A stretch of 50,814 nt of DNA, taken from Flavobacteriales bacterium UBA3364 (GTDB lineage Bacteria; Bacteroidota; Bacteroidia; Flavobacteriales_F; PHOS-HE28). The stretch covers positions 1 through 50,814 of the forward strand of contig DEQO01000112.1 in assembly GCA_002360495.1 (NCBI GenBank). The letters are read 5' to 3'. The translations under genes were made by a program, and so were the position numbers. This document shows, one piece after another, positions 24,256 through 32,766 of this stretch. Under the pieces are notes generated by a model. That model was not told the DNA's origin. It ran no database searches and was given only the letters and a program-made list of their open reading frames with translations. The first letter of the stretch is position 1; the number at the start of each line of letters is the position of its first letter.

Positions 24256-25917
24256 ATGCCTGTAACACCCTACACCGGCACCTTCGGCAGAGCCGAGCTG
24301 AAGCACCTGTTGAAGCGCACCCTCTTCGGTGCAACCAATGCCGACCTCGCTTTCTTCGAGGGTGCATCCGTGGGAGCCGTGGTGGACGCCTTGCTCAATT
24401 TCACCAACGATACCACCCCGCCCGTAAAGACCTATTGGGGGCTGAACGGGACCACCCGCGATCCGTCGATGGTGGATGCCGAAGTGCCCTTCGGTACGAC
24501 CTGGATCAACACGGTGAACGACCCGGCCCAGGCGGACGACGCGCAAGGCGAACGTGTGGGGAGCTTCATTTCCTGGCGGACCGGATTGATGGTCCACCAG
24601 GACCGCACCCTGCGAGAGAAGCTCACGTTGTTCTGGTTCAACCACATGCCCGTTGAGGCCAGCGCCGTATTCAGCGGTGAAATGCTCTACGCCTATGACC
24701 AGGTCCTGCGCGACAACTGCACAGGGAACTTCCGGCAGATGATGTATGCCGTAAGCACCAGCGCTGCCATGCTGGATTACCTGAACGGACGGTTGAACAC
24801 ATCGACCGCACCCGACGAGAACTACGCGCGGGAGTTGATGGAACTCTTCACCCTGGGCGAAGGAAGTGGTTACACCGAGGCCGACATACAGGCCGCCGCT
24901 CGCGTGCTGACCGGTTGGAGCGTGCGGGAATACCTGAACAGCGTGCGGATACTCCCCGAGGTGTATTTCAGGCAGAACCAGCACGCTACGGAGGACAAGG
25001 TCTTCAGTGCCTTCTTCGACAACACCGTGATCACCGGGCACGATACCTCGGATGCCGGGGAGATCGAATTGAACGCCTTGCTGGACATGATCTTCGCGAA
25101 GGAAGAAGTGTCGCGCTTCGTATGCCGCCAGTTGTACCGCTTCTTCGTGCATGGCGAGATCGACAACACGACGGAGACACAGTTGATCGAGCCTTTGGCC
25201 GAGCTCTTCCGTGCCAACGCAGGGGCACCGGACCAACTCCGTATCGTGCTGCGTGCCTTGTTCACCAGCGACCATTTCTTCACACCCGACCTGCGCAATT
25301 GCATGGTGATGAGCCCGGCCGATGTGGTGGTGGGTGCTGTGCGTAAGCTGAAGGTGGCCCTGCCCAACGATACCACGCAGATCGAGGCCCGATACTGGTT
25401 CAACCGCGAGATCTACTACTTGATCGCTTACTGCGGGCAGACGCTCTACGACCCACCGAACGTGGCCGGCTGGCCCGCATACTACCAAGCACCGCAGTTC
25501 GACGACATCTGGCTGGACACCGCTACCTATCCGGCACGCAACAATTCCTTGCTGGGCGTTCTCTACAACGGGTTCGATACCGACGACGACTTCTACCAAG
25601 CGACGAGCCGCAACCTGAGCTTCAAAGCCGACCTGCTCGCTGTGATCGCGGAATACGACGACCCGACCGATCCCAACAACGTTGTTGCTGGGACGGACGA
25701 CCTTCTTTTCGCGGTGCCGGTCTCCACCACCGTGCGCAATGGCCTCAAGACCGACCTACTGCTCCTGGGCCAGCAAAGCGACATCTACTGGACAGACGCT
25801 TACGAACTGTACGTTGCCGACCCAGGTACCACGAACCAGACGGCCATGCTGGTGCCGCAGATCGTTCTCTGGCTGTTCCTGGACATGGCCAAGGCCGGCG
25901 AAACCCAACTCTTCTGA
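24256..25917 (+). CDS. DUF1800 domain protein, copy 2
   Basis: 553 aa, exactly the length of copy 1, with near-identical N-terminus ('MPVTPYTGTFGRAELKHLLK') and the same core ('YARELMELFTLGEGSGYTEA', 'DPPNVAGWPAYYQ'). Clear divergence in the middle, e.g. residues ~45-90 and ~225-260, shows that the duplication is not recent. A 137-nt spacer separates it from the preceding DUF1501 gene. Confidence 0.9.
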   Translation: MPVTPYTGTFGRAELKHLLKRTLFGATNADLAFFEGASVGAVVDALLNFTNDTTPPVKTYWGLNGTTRDPSMVDAEVPFGTTWINTVNDPAQADDAQGERVGSFISWRTGLMVHQDRTLREKLTLFWFNHMPVEASAVFSGEMLYAYDQVLRDNCTGNFRQMMYAVSTSAAMLDYLNGRLNTSTAPDENYARELMELFTLGEGSGYTEADIQAAARVLTGWSVREYLNSVRILPEVYFRQNQHATEDKVFSAFFDNTVITGHDTSDAGEIELNALLDMIFAKEEVSRFVCRQLYRFFVHGEIDNTTETQLIEPLAELFRANAGAPDQLRIVLRALFTSDHFFTPDLRNCMVMSPADVVVGAVRKLKVALPNDTTQIEARYWFNREIYYLIAYCGQTLYDPPNVAGWPAYYQAPQFDDIWLDTATYPARNNSLLGVLYNGFDTDDDFYQATSRNLSFKADLLAVIAEYDDPTDPNNVVAGTDDLLFAVPVSTTVRNGLKTDLLLLGQQSDIYWTDAYELYVADPGTTNQTAMLVPQIVLWLFLDMAKAGETQLF

Positions 25918-25927
25918 ACCACACGCC

Positions 25928-27511
25928 ATGAACAGAAGGAACTTTCTCCGTTCGAGCGCAGCGGCCACCGTGGGAGGTCTTGCCGTGCGCGGGTTCAGCA
26001 GCCCATTGTTACGTGCGTTGCAGAACAACACCATCGCCGACGATCGCGTGCTCGTGATCGTGCAGCTCTTCGGCGGTAACGACGGCCTTAACACCGTGAT
26101 CCCATTGGACAGCTACGACCTCCTGAGCCAGTTCAGGCCCCAGGTGTTGATCCCGGAGGATGACGTGCTATCGTTGACCGGTCTGGGTGCCACGGGCCTG
26201 CACCCTTCCATGGGTGGCTTGCGCGAGCTTTGGGACGATGGCAAGCTCTCCATCGTTCAAGGCGTAAGTTATCCGGAGCCCAACCAGAGCCACTTCCGCG
26301 CAACGGACATCTACGAGACCGGATCGGATGCCGGTGTGATCCTCCATTCCGGCTGGACCGGTCGCTACCTGATCAACGAGTACCCGAACTATCCCGCCGG
26401 TTACCCGAACCCGGACATGCCCGATCCGTTGGCGATCCGTGTGGGCGGTTCCATGGGACCGGGCTTGCAGAACATGGGCGTGAGCATGGGCGTCTCCATC
26501 AACAACACGGATGATGCCTTGAGCCTCGTTGGCAATCGGTATACCGACCCGGTCCCGGCGTCGTGCGTGGGTGGCAAGCTCACCAACGTGCGCACCGTGC
26601 AGCGCCAGACCGATCTGTACGGTGATGTGATCGAAGCGGCCGCGCAGGCGGGTTGCAACCAGAGCACCATGTACCCCACGGGATCACAACCCGGTGCTTC
26701 GCTTGGACGCGCCTTGAAGATCGTGGCCCAATTGATCTGCGGTGGCCTCAAGACCAAGATCTATTGGGTCAGCATCGGTGGTTTCGATACCCATGCACAA
26801 CAAGTCGAAGCCAGCGATCACACAACAGGCACCCACGCCGACCTCTTGCAAGGGTTGAGCAATTCCATCCGCGCCTTCCAGGATGACCTGCAACTGCTCG
26901 ATCTGGAAGATCGTGTGCTGGGAATGACCTTCAGCGAGTTCGGCAGGCGTATCGTGGGCAATGCTTCACAAGGCACCGACCACGGTACCGCGCAACCCAT
27001 GTTCCTGTTCGGGACCAACGTGATCCCCGGCATGCTCGGCACGAACCCCGTCATACCCGGGAACACTACGACCAACACCAATCTGGCGATGCAGTACGAC
27101 TACCGCTCGGTCTACGCTTCGGTATTGAAGGATTGGTTCTGCTTGAACACGGAGCAATTGAACGATGTGCTGCTGGAGACCTTCCAACCACTGAACCTCG
27201 TGGATCCGGGTGGATGTCTCGGGGCCTCATTGCACGAAGCGAACCAACAAGCCGGGGAAGACCTCTTGAGCGCTTATCCCAACCCGTTCGTGGAACGCAC
27301 CACGTTACGCTTCACCACGTTCGGTGGTCCGTTGCTGCTTCAAGTGTTCAATGAACAAGGGCAGCTGGTACGTACGATCCTGAACAGGACACTGCCCGCC
27401 GGAAACCACACGGCCGATGCCGACTTGGGTGACCTGCAGACCGGCGTGTACTACGTGCGCATGCAGAATGGCGGTCGACAGCAGGTGCGGAACCTGTTGA
27501 AGGTGCGCTAG
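25928..27511 (+). CDS. DUF1501 protein, copy 2, with Tat-like signal and T9SS type A sorting domain
   Basis: 527 aa from ATG 25928, 10 nt after the DUF1800 stop; the open frame reaches back to 25682, but that part overlaps DUF1800. Same features as copy 1: RRNFLR at 3-8, 'VQLFGGNDGLNTVIPLDSY', 'WVSIGGFDTHAQQVE', 'MTFSEFGRRIVGN', 'GTDHGTAQPMF', and a T9SS sorting domain from 'LLSAYPNPFVERTTLRF'. The sorting domains of the two copies are very alike, which suggests common selection or gene conversion. Confidence 0.9.
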   Translation: MNRRNFLRSSAAATVGGLAVRGFSSPLLRALQNNTIADDRVLVIVQLFGGNDGLNTVIPLDSYDLLSQFRPQVLIPEDDVLSLTGLGATGLHPSMGGLRELWDDGKLSIVQGVSYPEPNQSHFRATDIYETGSDAGVILHSGWTGRYLINEYPNYPAGYPNPDMPDPLAIRVGGSMGPGLQNMGVSMGVSINNTDDALSLVGNRYTDPVPASCVGGKLTNVRTVQRQTDLYGDVIEAAAQAGCNQSTMYPTGSQPGASLGRALKIVAQLICGGLKTKIYWVSIGGFDTHAQQVEASDHTTGTHADLLQGLSNSIRAFQDDLQLLDLEDRVLGMTFSEFGRRIVGNASQGTDHGTAQPMFLFGTNVIPGMLGTNPVIPGNTTTNTNLAMQYDYRSVYASVLKDWFCLNTEQLNDVLLETFQPLNLVDPGGCLGASLHEANQQAGEDLLSAYPNPFVERTTLRFTTFGGPLLLQVFNEQGQLVRTILNRTLPAGNHTADADLGDLQTGVYYVRMQNGGRQQVRNLLKVR

Positions 27512-27521
27512 GTACCGGTCA

Positions 27522-29849
27522 TCACGGTTCCCGTTCAGCCCACGCCGCAACCATGCGGACCTGTCCGTAGCTGTACGCATTGCCAAGTGCAATGACATGG
27601 TCCTTCGTACTGGCTTCAGGGAATTCCTTCAGCCGCGCGGCGATCGCATCCCTGACCTCCTCCGACATCAGTCGTGTGATGTCCACCTGTCCATTGCGGA
27701 TCCCGGGAGCCATGTGGCTCTCGATCGTTGTTCTGGTCAGTCCGCGTTTCCCGGCGATCTCTTCGATGGACAGCCCTTCAGCATGCAACGTGCAGGACAG
27801 CTTGTACGAATCGCCCTTGGCCGCCTTTTTGGCCCCTGCTTCCCGCGCCTTGCGTACGCGACCGCTCCGGCCCTTTCCGGCGGGATGATGCTCGACCATG
27901 TAAGCAGCGACCTGTTCCAGGATGGCCTGGCGCCTGTCCTTCAACTTCCTATCGATCCCTTCGTTGCGCGAAACCACCACGTTCTCCAGGATGCACTTGG
28001 CGATGTGCTCCGCCTTCGCGATCTCAGCGATCTTCTTCATCAGGACGGAATCCAGATCGTCCAGGTCCTCACGGTATTCCTTGGTACCCGTGAGCCGTGA
28101 AAGGACAGCGGTGTTGCGCACGGTGTTCTTCACATGGACCAGCAGCAGGTCTGTGTAGTAAGCGCTTCCCTTCTGTATGCGGGTCAACAGTTCCTCGCGT
28201 GTGCCGCTCTCCAGCAACCGGATCAACTGGCCACGGAAACGCAGGGTGTTCTCCCCTTCCTTCTTCAACACCTCCACAAGGTCCACCAAGGCCTGGCGGA
28301 TCGTGTTGTCCGCGAAGAAGGCCTTCTCATGCGCTTTGAAAATGCGTTCGGCCACGAACTGCACCGGCATGAGATGGAACGTGTTCGCCAGGACTTCGCG
28401 CAAATAACCGCGCTGTTGTTCCTTCAACAGATCGGGAAGAACGGCCGCATCGTGCTTCCCTGCAGTGAACGCGACCACATCAGCATCGCTGCTCACCACG
28501 TTCGCGTTGATCCGTGTACGCAACGTGAGCCCGTCCAAACCACGCAACCGGGAAAGCGCAACGTAGACCTGACCTGGTGCGAACGCCTGGCCCACATCGA
28601 TGATCGCCTTGTCGAACGTCAGGCCCTGGCTCTTGTGTACCGTGATGGCCCACGCCAGTTTCACCGGGTATTGGTCGAAGGTGCCGATGATGTCCTCCGT
28701 CAGTTCCTTGGTATCCTCCACCACCTTGTAGCGCTTGTTCTCCCAGCGCACCTTCTTCAACACGTAGGGCAAGCCGCTGTCGGCCATGGCCACCTCGATG
28801 ATCTCGTCCTCGATGCGCACGATCCTCGCCAGTTTCCCATTGAAGTAGGCCTTCTCGGGGTCGTTGCGCGTGAACATCACTTGTGCCCCAACGCGCAATT
28901 CCAGTTGCTCAGGCAGTGGGTACATGCTCTCGGGGAAGACGCCATCGAGATCGGCCGTGAAGAAGTGCGGATCCCCGGGCAGTCGTTCCAAAGCCGCGCG
29001 GTTCAGGTCATCCGCCATGTTGTTGTGCGTGGTCAACGTGATCACGCCTTCATCCTCCTCACGCACGTCGGACCGATAATGCTTGTTCAATTCAGCCACA
29101 TCCTCCGCGGTGACCGTATTGTTCCGGAAGTTGTTGAGGATGCGGATAAAGCATTCGTCCTGCTGCCGGAAGATCTTGTCCAGTTCGATGTGGACGAATC
29201 CGCCACTACCATCGGCATAGGGCCGCAAGGCATGGGCCGCAAAGAAGTGCGGGGTGTCGTACCAGGACTTCAGTACGCTCCATTCGTGGTCCTTCACCAC
29301 GGGCGGTAGTTGGTACAGATCGCCGATCATCAAGACCTGGGCGCCCCCGAAGCTGCGGTCGTACCGGTGCTTCACCTGTCGCATGCGATGGTCCACGGCA
29401 TCGAGAAGATCGGCCCGGAGCATGCTTACTTCATCGATGACCAGGAGGTCCACTTCGCGCAGTACGTTCCGCCGCATGCCGTTCAAGGGATGCTTGCTGC
29501 TGAGGTTGTCGCGGTCCCAGAAGTTGCCGAGCAAATTGACCTCATCGGGCGCGTTGCGTTCCGGGATGAACGAACCCAAGGGCAACAGGAATTGCGAGTG
29601 GATCGTGACACCCTTCGCGTTCAGCGCGGCGATACCGGTCGGTGCCAGGATCACATGCCGCTTATGCGTGCTTTCGGCCAGGTTGCGGAGGAAGGTGGTC
29701 TTTCCCGTTCCCGCTTTGCCGGTGAGGAAGATGTGGCGATCGGTACTGTTGACGAACGCTGCGGCCATGGCGGCCATCTCCGTTACCTCGTGCGGTTCGG
29801 GCGATATTCGTGTGCCTGCGGGTCCCATCGGAGAAGGATCGGACCGCAA
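27522..29849 (-). CDS. PIF1/RecD-type superfamily 1 DNA helicase with C-terminal helix-turn-helix
   Basis: 775 aa. Motifs are seen in order: Walker A 'LTGKAGTGKTTFLRNL' (~42-57), 'APTGIAALNAKGVTIHS' (Ia), Walker B 'VDLLVIDEVSMLRADLLDAV', the 'LMIGDLYQLPPV' motif III, and 'WAITVHKSQGLTFDKAIID' (V). The C-terminus carries a helix-turn-helix of the helicase-associated type ('LSIEEIAGKRGLTRTTIESHM'). PIF1-like enzymes unwind DNA 5' to 3' and act on replication or recombination intermediates. The gene converges with the DUF1501 copy 2 gene; the stops are only 10 nt apart. The start at 29849 is the first ATG, but a later ATG at 29828 is possible. Confidence 0.88.
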   Translation of the reverse strand: MRSDPSPMGPAGTRISPEPHEVTEMAAMAAAFVNSTDRHIFLTGKAGTGKTTFLRNLAESTHKRHVILAPTGIAALNAKGVTIHSQFLLPLGSFIPERNAPDEVNLLGNFWDRDNLSSKHPLNGMRRNVLREVDLLVIDEVSMLRADLLDAVDHRMRQVKHRYDRSFGGAQVLMIGDLYQLPPVVKDHEWSVLKSWYDTPHFFAAHALRPYADGSGGFVHIELDKIFRQQDECFIRILNNFRNNTVTAEDVAELNKHYRSDVREEDEGVITLTTHNNMADDLNRAALERLPGDPHFFTADLDGVFPESMYPLPEQLELRVGAQVMFTRNDPEKAYFNGKLARIVRIEDEIIEVAMADSGLPYVLKKVRWENKRYKVVEDTKELTEDIIGTFDQYPVKLAWAITVHKSQGLTFDKAIIDVGQAFAPGQVYVALSRLRGLDGLTLRTRINANVVSSDADVVAFTAGKHDAAVLPDLLKEQQRGYLREVLANTFHLMPVQFVAERIFKAHEKAFFADNTIRQALVDLVEVLKKEGENTLRFRGQLIRLLESGTREELLTRIQKGSAYYTDLLLVHVKNTVRNTAVLSRLTGTKEYREDLDDLDSVLMKKIAEIAKAEHIAKCILENVVVSRNEGIDRKLKDRRQAILEQVAAYMVEHHPAGKGRSGRVRKAREAGAKKAAKGDSYKLSCTLHAEGLSIEEIAGKRGLTRTTIESHMAPGIRNGQVDITRLMSEEVRDAIAARLKEFPEASTKDHVIALGNAYSYGQVRMVAAWAEREP

Positions 29850-29911
29850 GATCGCCCATGGCGGATGGATGACATCCGGAACGACCGTCGCCGGCCCGAG
29901 CGGAGAACGGT

Positions 29912-29946
29912 GGAAAAGAAGGAACCCCGACCAAGGCCGGGGTTCC
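29912..29946 (-). terminator. Rho-independent terminator of the cold-shock gene
   Basis: A 9-bp perfect stem, GGAACCCCG (29921-29929) with CGGGGTTCC (29938-29946), and an 8-nt loop. On the minus strand it is followed by TTCTTTTCC. It lies 22 nt after the csp stop. Confidence 0.85.
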
Positions 29947-29968
29947 CAAATCGAGGTGCGGTGTAGGC

Positions 29969-30160
29969 TTATGCCCGCTGCACGTTCACAGCGTTGAGGC
30001 CTTTCGGGCTCTCTTCAACGTCGTAGGTCACTGCGTCACCTTCCTGGATGTTGTCGCGGGTACCCGTCTTGTGAACGAATACGTCTTTTCCGCCTGCGTC
30101 CGGGGTGATGAAACCGAACCCTTTCTCCGTGTTGAAGAACTTTACTTTACCACTTGCCAT
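29969..30160 (-). CDS. Cold-shock protein (CspA family)
   Basis: 63 aa, a single cold-shock domain. RNP1 is KGFGFI (13-18) and RNP2 is VFVH (27-30); aromatic residues at Phe8, Phe15 and Phe17 line the nucleic-acid face. It binds single-stranded RNA or DNA as an RNA chaperone. It has its own perfect -7 box upstream and a strong terminator downstream, so it is a monocistronic gene. Confidence 0.95.
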   Translation of the reverse strand: MASGKVKFFNTEKGFGFITPDAGGKDVFVHKTGTRDNIQEGDAVTYDVEESPKGLNAVNVQRA

Positions 30161-30185
30161 TGTACTGTACTGAATTGTTAGGTCG

Positions 30186-30193
30186 CAAATGTA
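30186..30193 (-). promoter_or_regulatory. -7 box of the cold-shock gene (TACATTTG)
   Basis: On the minus strand TACATTTG is a perfect match to the Bacteroidota -7 consensus TAnnTTTG, 25 nt before the ATG. No clear TTG is present at the -33 position. Confidence 0.55.
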
Positions 30194-30448
30194 GGGCTAT
30201 TCCACGGCGTAGCCGACATTCCGCATCAACAGGGTTGTGTGGAGGGGCATGGGCAACGATCCCAATGACCTGTTCGGGACCACTTCAAACGCGTCCTTCG
30301 GTCCAATTTCCACCCAGGCCCAACTGGAAAAATATCCTCCATGCACCCTCGGTTTGTAGGCCGGGCCGGTAACCGTGCGTTGATATTACAGCCCCACCAG
30401 ACCGGAAAATACCCTTGACGACCTTCGTCCAAGAGATCCGGAAAGGTC

Positions 30449-32035
30449 CTAATGCACGACCATCAATGGTGCTGCCAGGGATCGTTCCCCTCGTGCATCC
30501 ACGCTTCGAAGCGCATACGCACCATCGTTCAGCGCCTCGGGGATCGTAACACTGTTCGTCCCACCGCTCACCGGAATGACGGCAGCGACCCGACCGGCGG
30601 CATCGAGGATCTCCATGAAGCGCAGATCGGCGTTGTCCGGGATGTTGAACCGTATGGTGCCACCCGGCTCCACGGGATTGGGCGCAAGGAACAAGGTCGC
30701 GCTACCGTTCTCATCGATCCCGACAGAGCCCGAGGTGAAGAAGCGCGCGATCAAATGGTCATAGTCCGTACCGTTGTGGGAACGCCCACCGGCCAACAGC
30801 TTTCCATCGCTTTGGAGGGCCAGGGCATTGATGTCATCAACTCCTTCCCCGATCTCCACGGTGGCCACCCCATCCGTATTGAAGGTGGGGTCCAATGTCC
30901 CTTCGGGCGTGAAACGCCAGAGCGCCAGCGCAAGGTTCCCACTGATCGCCCCTTCGCCTGAGCTACCACCCGCGAGGATCTTGCCATCGGGCTGGAGCAC
31001 ACAATCCATGGCCACATCCTCTGCCGTCTCGCCGTATACCGCGAAACCGTTCGTTCCGAAGGTCTCATCAAGCACCCCGCCAGCGCTGAATTTCGCCACG
31101 CACATCTGCAAGGTGAACTCCTCGGTCATGGTCGTACCGGCTATCACGATCTCACCTCCCGGCGTGAATGCCATTCCAAAACTCTCATCCCAGTTCGGTC
31201 CTGCGCGCCGGACCGTGAAACCTTCGAAGTCATCATCGGCAGGTCCGAACGCGGGATCCAACACACCGTTCTCATCGAACTGCGCCACGAGGAAGCCCCA
31301 GATGTTGAAGAAAATGGAGTAGTGTCCGGTCGCCACGATCTTGCCATCCGGCCGCACGGCGATGGTGGTGAATTCGTTCTCGGCTTCCTCGACCGGAAGG
31401 ATCGCAAGACCCGCCGTACCGAAGGTCTCATCCAGGAACCCGGTGTCGGTGAACCGATAGACGGAAGGGACAGCCTGCCCCAATTCGTTGTGGATATAGC
31501 CAGCCAGCAGGATCTTGCCATCGGGTTGCACCGTCATCGCTTGTGCGATATCCTCGGCACCATCGTTATTGTCCACCAAGTTGAAGCCACCGAGAGCGAA
31601 GCCGATGTCGGGACTTCCATCCTCGTTCAATCGCAACAACAAGAGTTGTACGGAGCCGGAAAGATCGCTTACACCGCCGGCCACAAGGACCTGGCCGTTC
31701 GGCAATCCTTCCACGGCATAACCATACTGTTCCGCGCCGATCTCAAACTCGTACTTCCCGTCGCCATCGAACGTGACGTCGGGCGTGCCATCGGGCAATG
31801 AGCGCAACACCACGAGCCGTGATCCATTGAAATTGGGATTGAATGACACACCCGTTGCCAGGATCTTGCCATTGGGAAGTACGGTCACATCCTGGAGATT
31901 GTCCGAAGAGCCGCCATCATTGAGGAAGTATCCCGTCGTATTGAAGCTGGGGTCGAGTTCTCCGGCCAGTTGAGCGGAAACAGGTGTTCGAAGGGCGAGC
32001 AAGAAGAGAGATCCAAGGAGTATTCGCGTTCGCAT
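30449..32035 (-). CDS. Secreted delta-60-repeat protein with T9SS type A sorting domain (second in window)
   Basis: 528 aa from ATG 32035; the frame reaches 32155, but the signal peptide ('RILLGSLFLLALRTPVSAQ') sets the start. About seven ~60-residue repeats are seen, each with 'VLPNGKILATG', 'VVLRSLPDGTPDVTFDGDG' or like segments, the delta-60 pattern of a beta-propeller. The last ~75 residues ('ATLFLAPNPVEPGGTIRF' to 'ERSLAAPLMVVH') are a T9SS sorting domain. Homologous in layout to the protein at 6213-7676, but this one is of the 'FDGDG' subtype with longer linkers. Confidence 0.85.
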   Translation of the reverse strand: MRTRILLGSLFLLALRTPVSAQLAGELDPSFNTTGYFLNDGGSSDNLQDVTVLPNGKILATGVSFNPNFNGSRLVVLRSLPDGTPDVTFDGDGKYEFEIGAEQYGYAVEGLPNGQVLVAGGVSDLSGSVQLLLLRLNEDGSPDIGFALGGFNLVDNNDGAEDIAQAMTVQPDGKILLAGYIHNELGQAVPSVYRFTDTGFLDETFGTAGLAILPVEEAENEFTTIAVRPDGKIVATGHYSIFFNIWGFLVAQFDENGVLDPAFGPADDDFEGFTVRRAGPNWDESFGMAFTPGGEIVIAGTTMTEEFTLQMCVAKFSAGGVLDETFGTNGFAVYGETAEDVAMDCVLQPDGKILAGGSSGEGAISGNLALALWRFTPEGTLDPTFNTDGVATVEIGEGVDDINALALQSDGKLLAGGRSHNGTDYDHLIARFFTSGSVGIDENGSATLFLAPNPVEPGGTIRFNIPDNADLRFMEILDAAGRVAAVIPVSGGTNSVTIPEALNDGAYALRSVDARGERSLAAPLMVVH

Positions 32036-32147
32036 GCGAAGTGGTTTGAAGGTGAAAGGGAACTCCTTTCGCATCACGAAGATGCAGGGTCGGTGGCTCG
32101 AGCCCTCGAACGATCCCGGAATCCCTTGGATTCCTATTCCGAAGAGC

Positions 32148-32462
32148 TCACTCACTTGTGGATCCTCGCACGGCCTGCCTCGGATGGACCTTCAACCATG
32201 CACCGAATGCGTGCATAACGGCCGGCCATTCCATCTCATGCTCCTTGTCCTTGCCGACGTAATAGGTGACACGGTCCTCCCACCTTCCTTCCGTGTTCAA
32301 CTTCGTGCTCTTCTCGCGAAAGAAGGTGAACGTATCGGGGCGTTCCGGAAGTTCGATATGCAACCAGCCACGACGCTTGACGAACAGCACGGAGGCCGGA
32401 TCGATGTGGGCATTGGTCAATGCGGTGTTGATCGCCGTGTGCTCGTGAGGAAGGAAGCGCAT
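32148..32462 (-). CDS. Small conserved-looking protein of unknown function
   Basis: 104 aa from ATG 32462; the open frame continues to 32636, but a TTG/ATG-poor, basic, low-complexity stretch there is unlikely to be coding. The sequence has an alternating charged and aromatic pattern ('VLFVKRRGWLHIELPERP', 'FTFFREKSTKLNTEGRWEDR') that resembles a small alpha/beta domain. No signal peptide and no known motif. Its predicted start lies 20 nt from a tandem CCGATCGATG repeat. Confidence 0.5.
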   Translation of the reverse strand: MRFLPHEHTAINTALTNAHIDPASVLFVKRRGWLHIELPERPDTFTFFREKSTKLNTEGRWEDRVTYYVGKDKEHEMEWPAVMHAFGAWLKVHPRQAVRGSTSE

Positions 32463-32481
32463 GGTCGCAAGTGTACGTTGC

Positions 32482-32501
32482 CCGATCGATGCCGATCGAT
32501 G
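32482..32501. repeat. Tandem 10-bp repeat (CCGATCGATG x2)
   Basis: Two perfect adjacent copies, with a partial third (CCCATCG), lie about 20 nt upstream of the minus-strand ATG at 32462. The unit contains the palindrome ATCGAT. It could be a regulator-binding site. The rest of the 304-nt gap up to 32766 shows nothing else. Confidence 0.4.
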
Positions 32502-32766
32502 CCCATCGTCCACCATACGTGACGCCGTTCGGGGATGGGCCGCACATGCTGCGCCCTTCTTCGACCTGTTCCCGCTGCCTTGCGTTCGCCCAGCGACGGA
32601 TGCTTCTTGTGATAAGGTCGATCGACGCACCAGCATGCGATCGCCCCGGGATCACCGTTCATTCAACACCATGGTCACCTTTTGCCGGACCGTGCATTAA
32701 GGATGAACACCCACAATAGAACGGCCCATTCTCCTGTTCCACACCTACGAAGCAAAACCGTTGTCC

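Noticed and set aside
30161..30448. Possible small gene between csp and the delta-60 protein
   Set aside because: Apart from the csp -7 box, nothing convincing: short frames without motifs.
32463..32636. Upstream extension of the 104-aa gene to 32636
   Set aside because: The added residues are basic and low in complexity; the tandem 10-bp repeat there looks regulatory.
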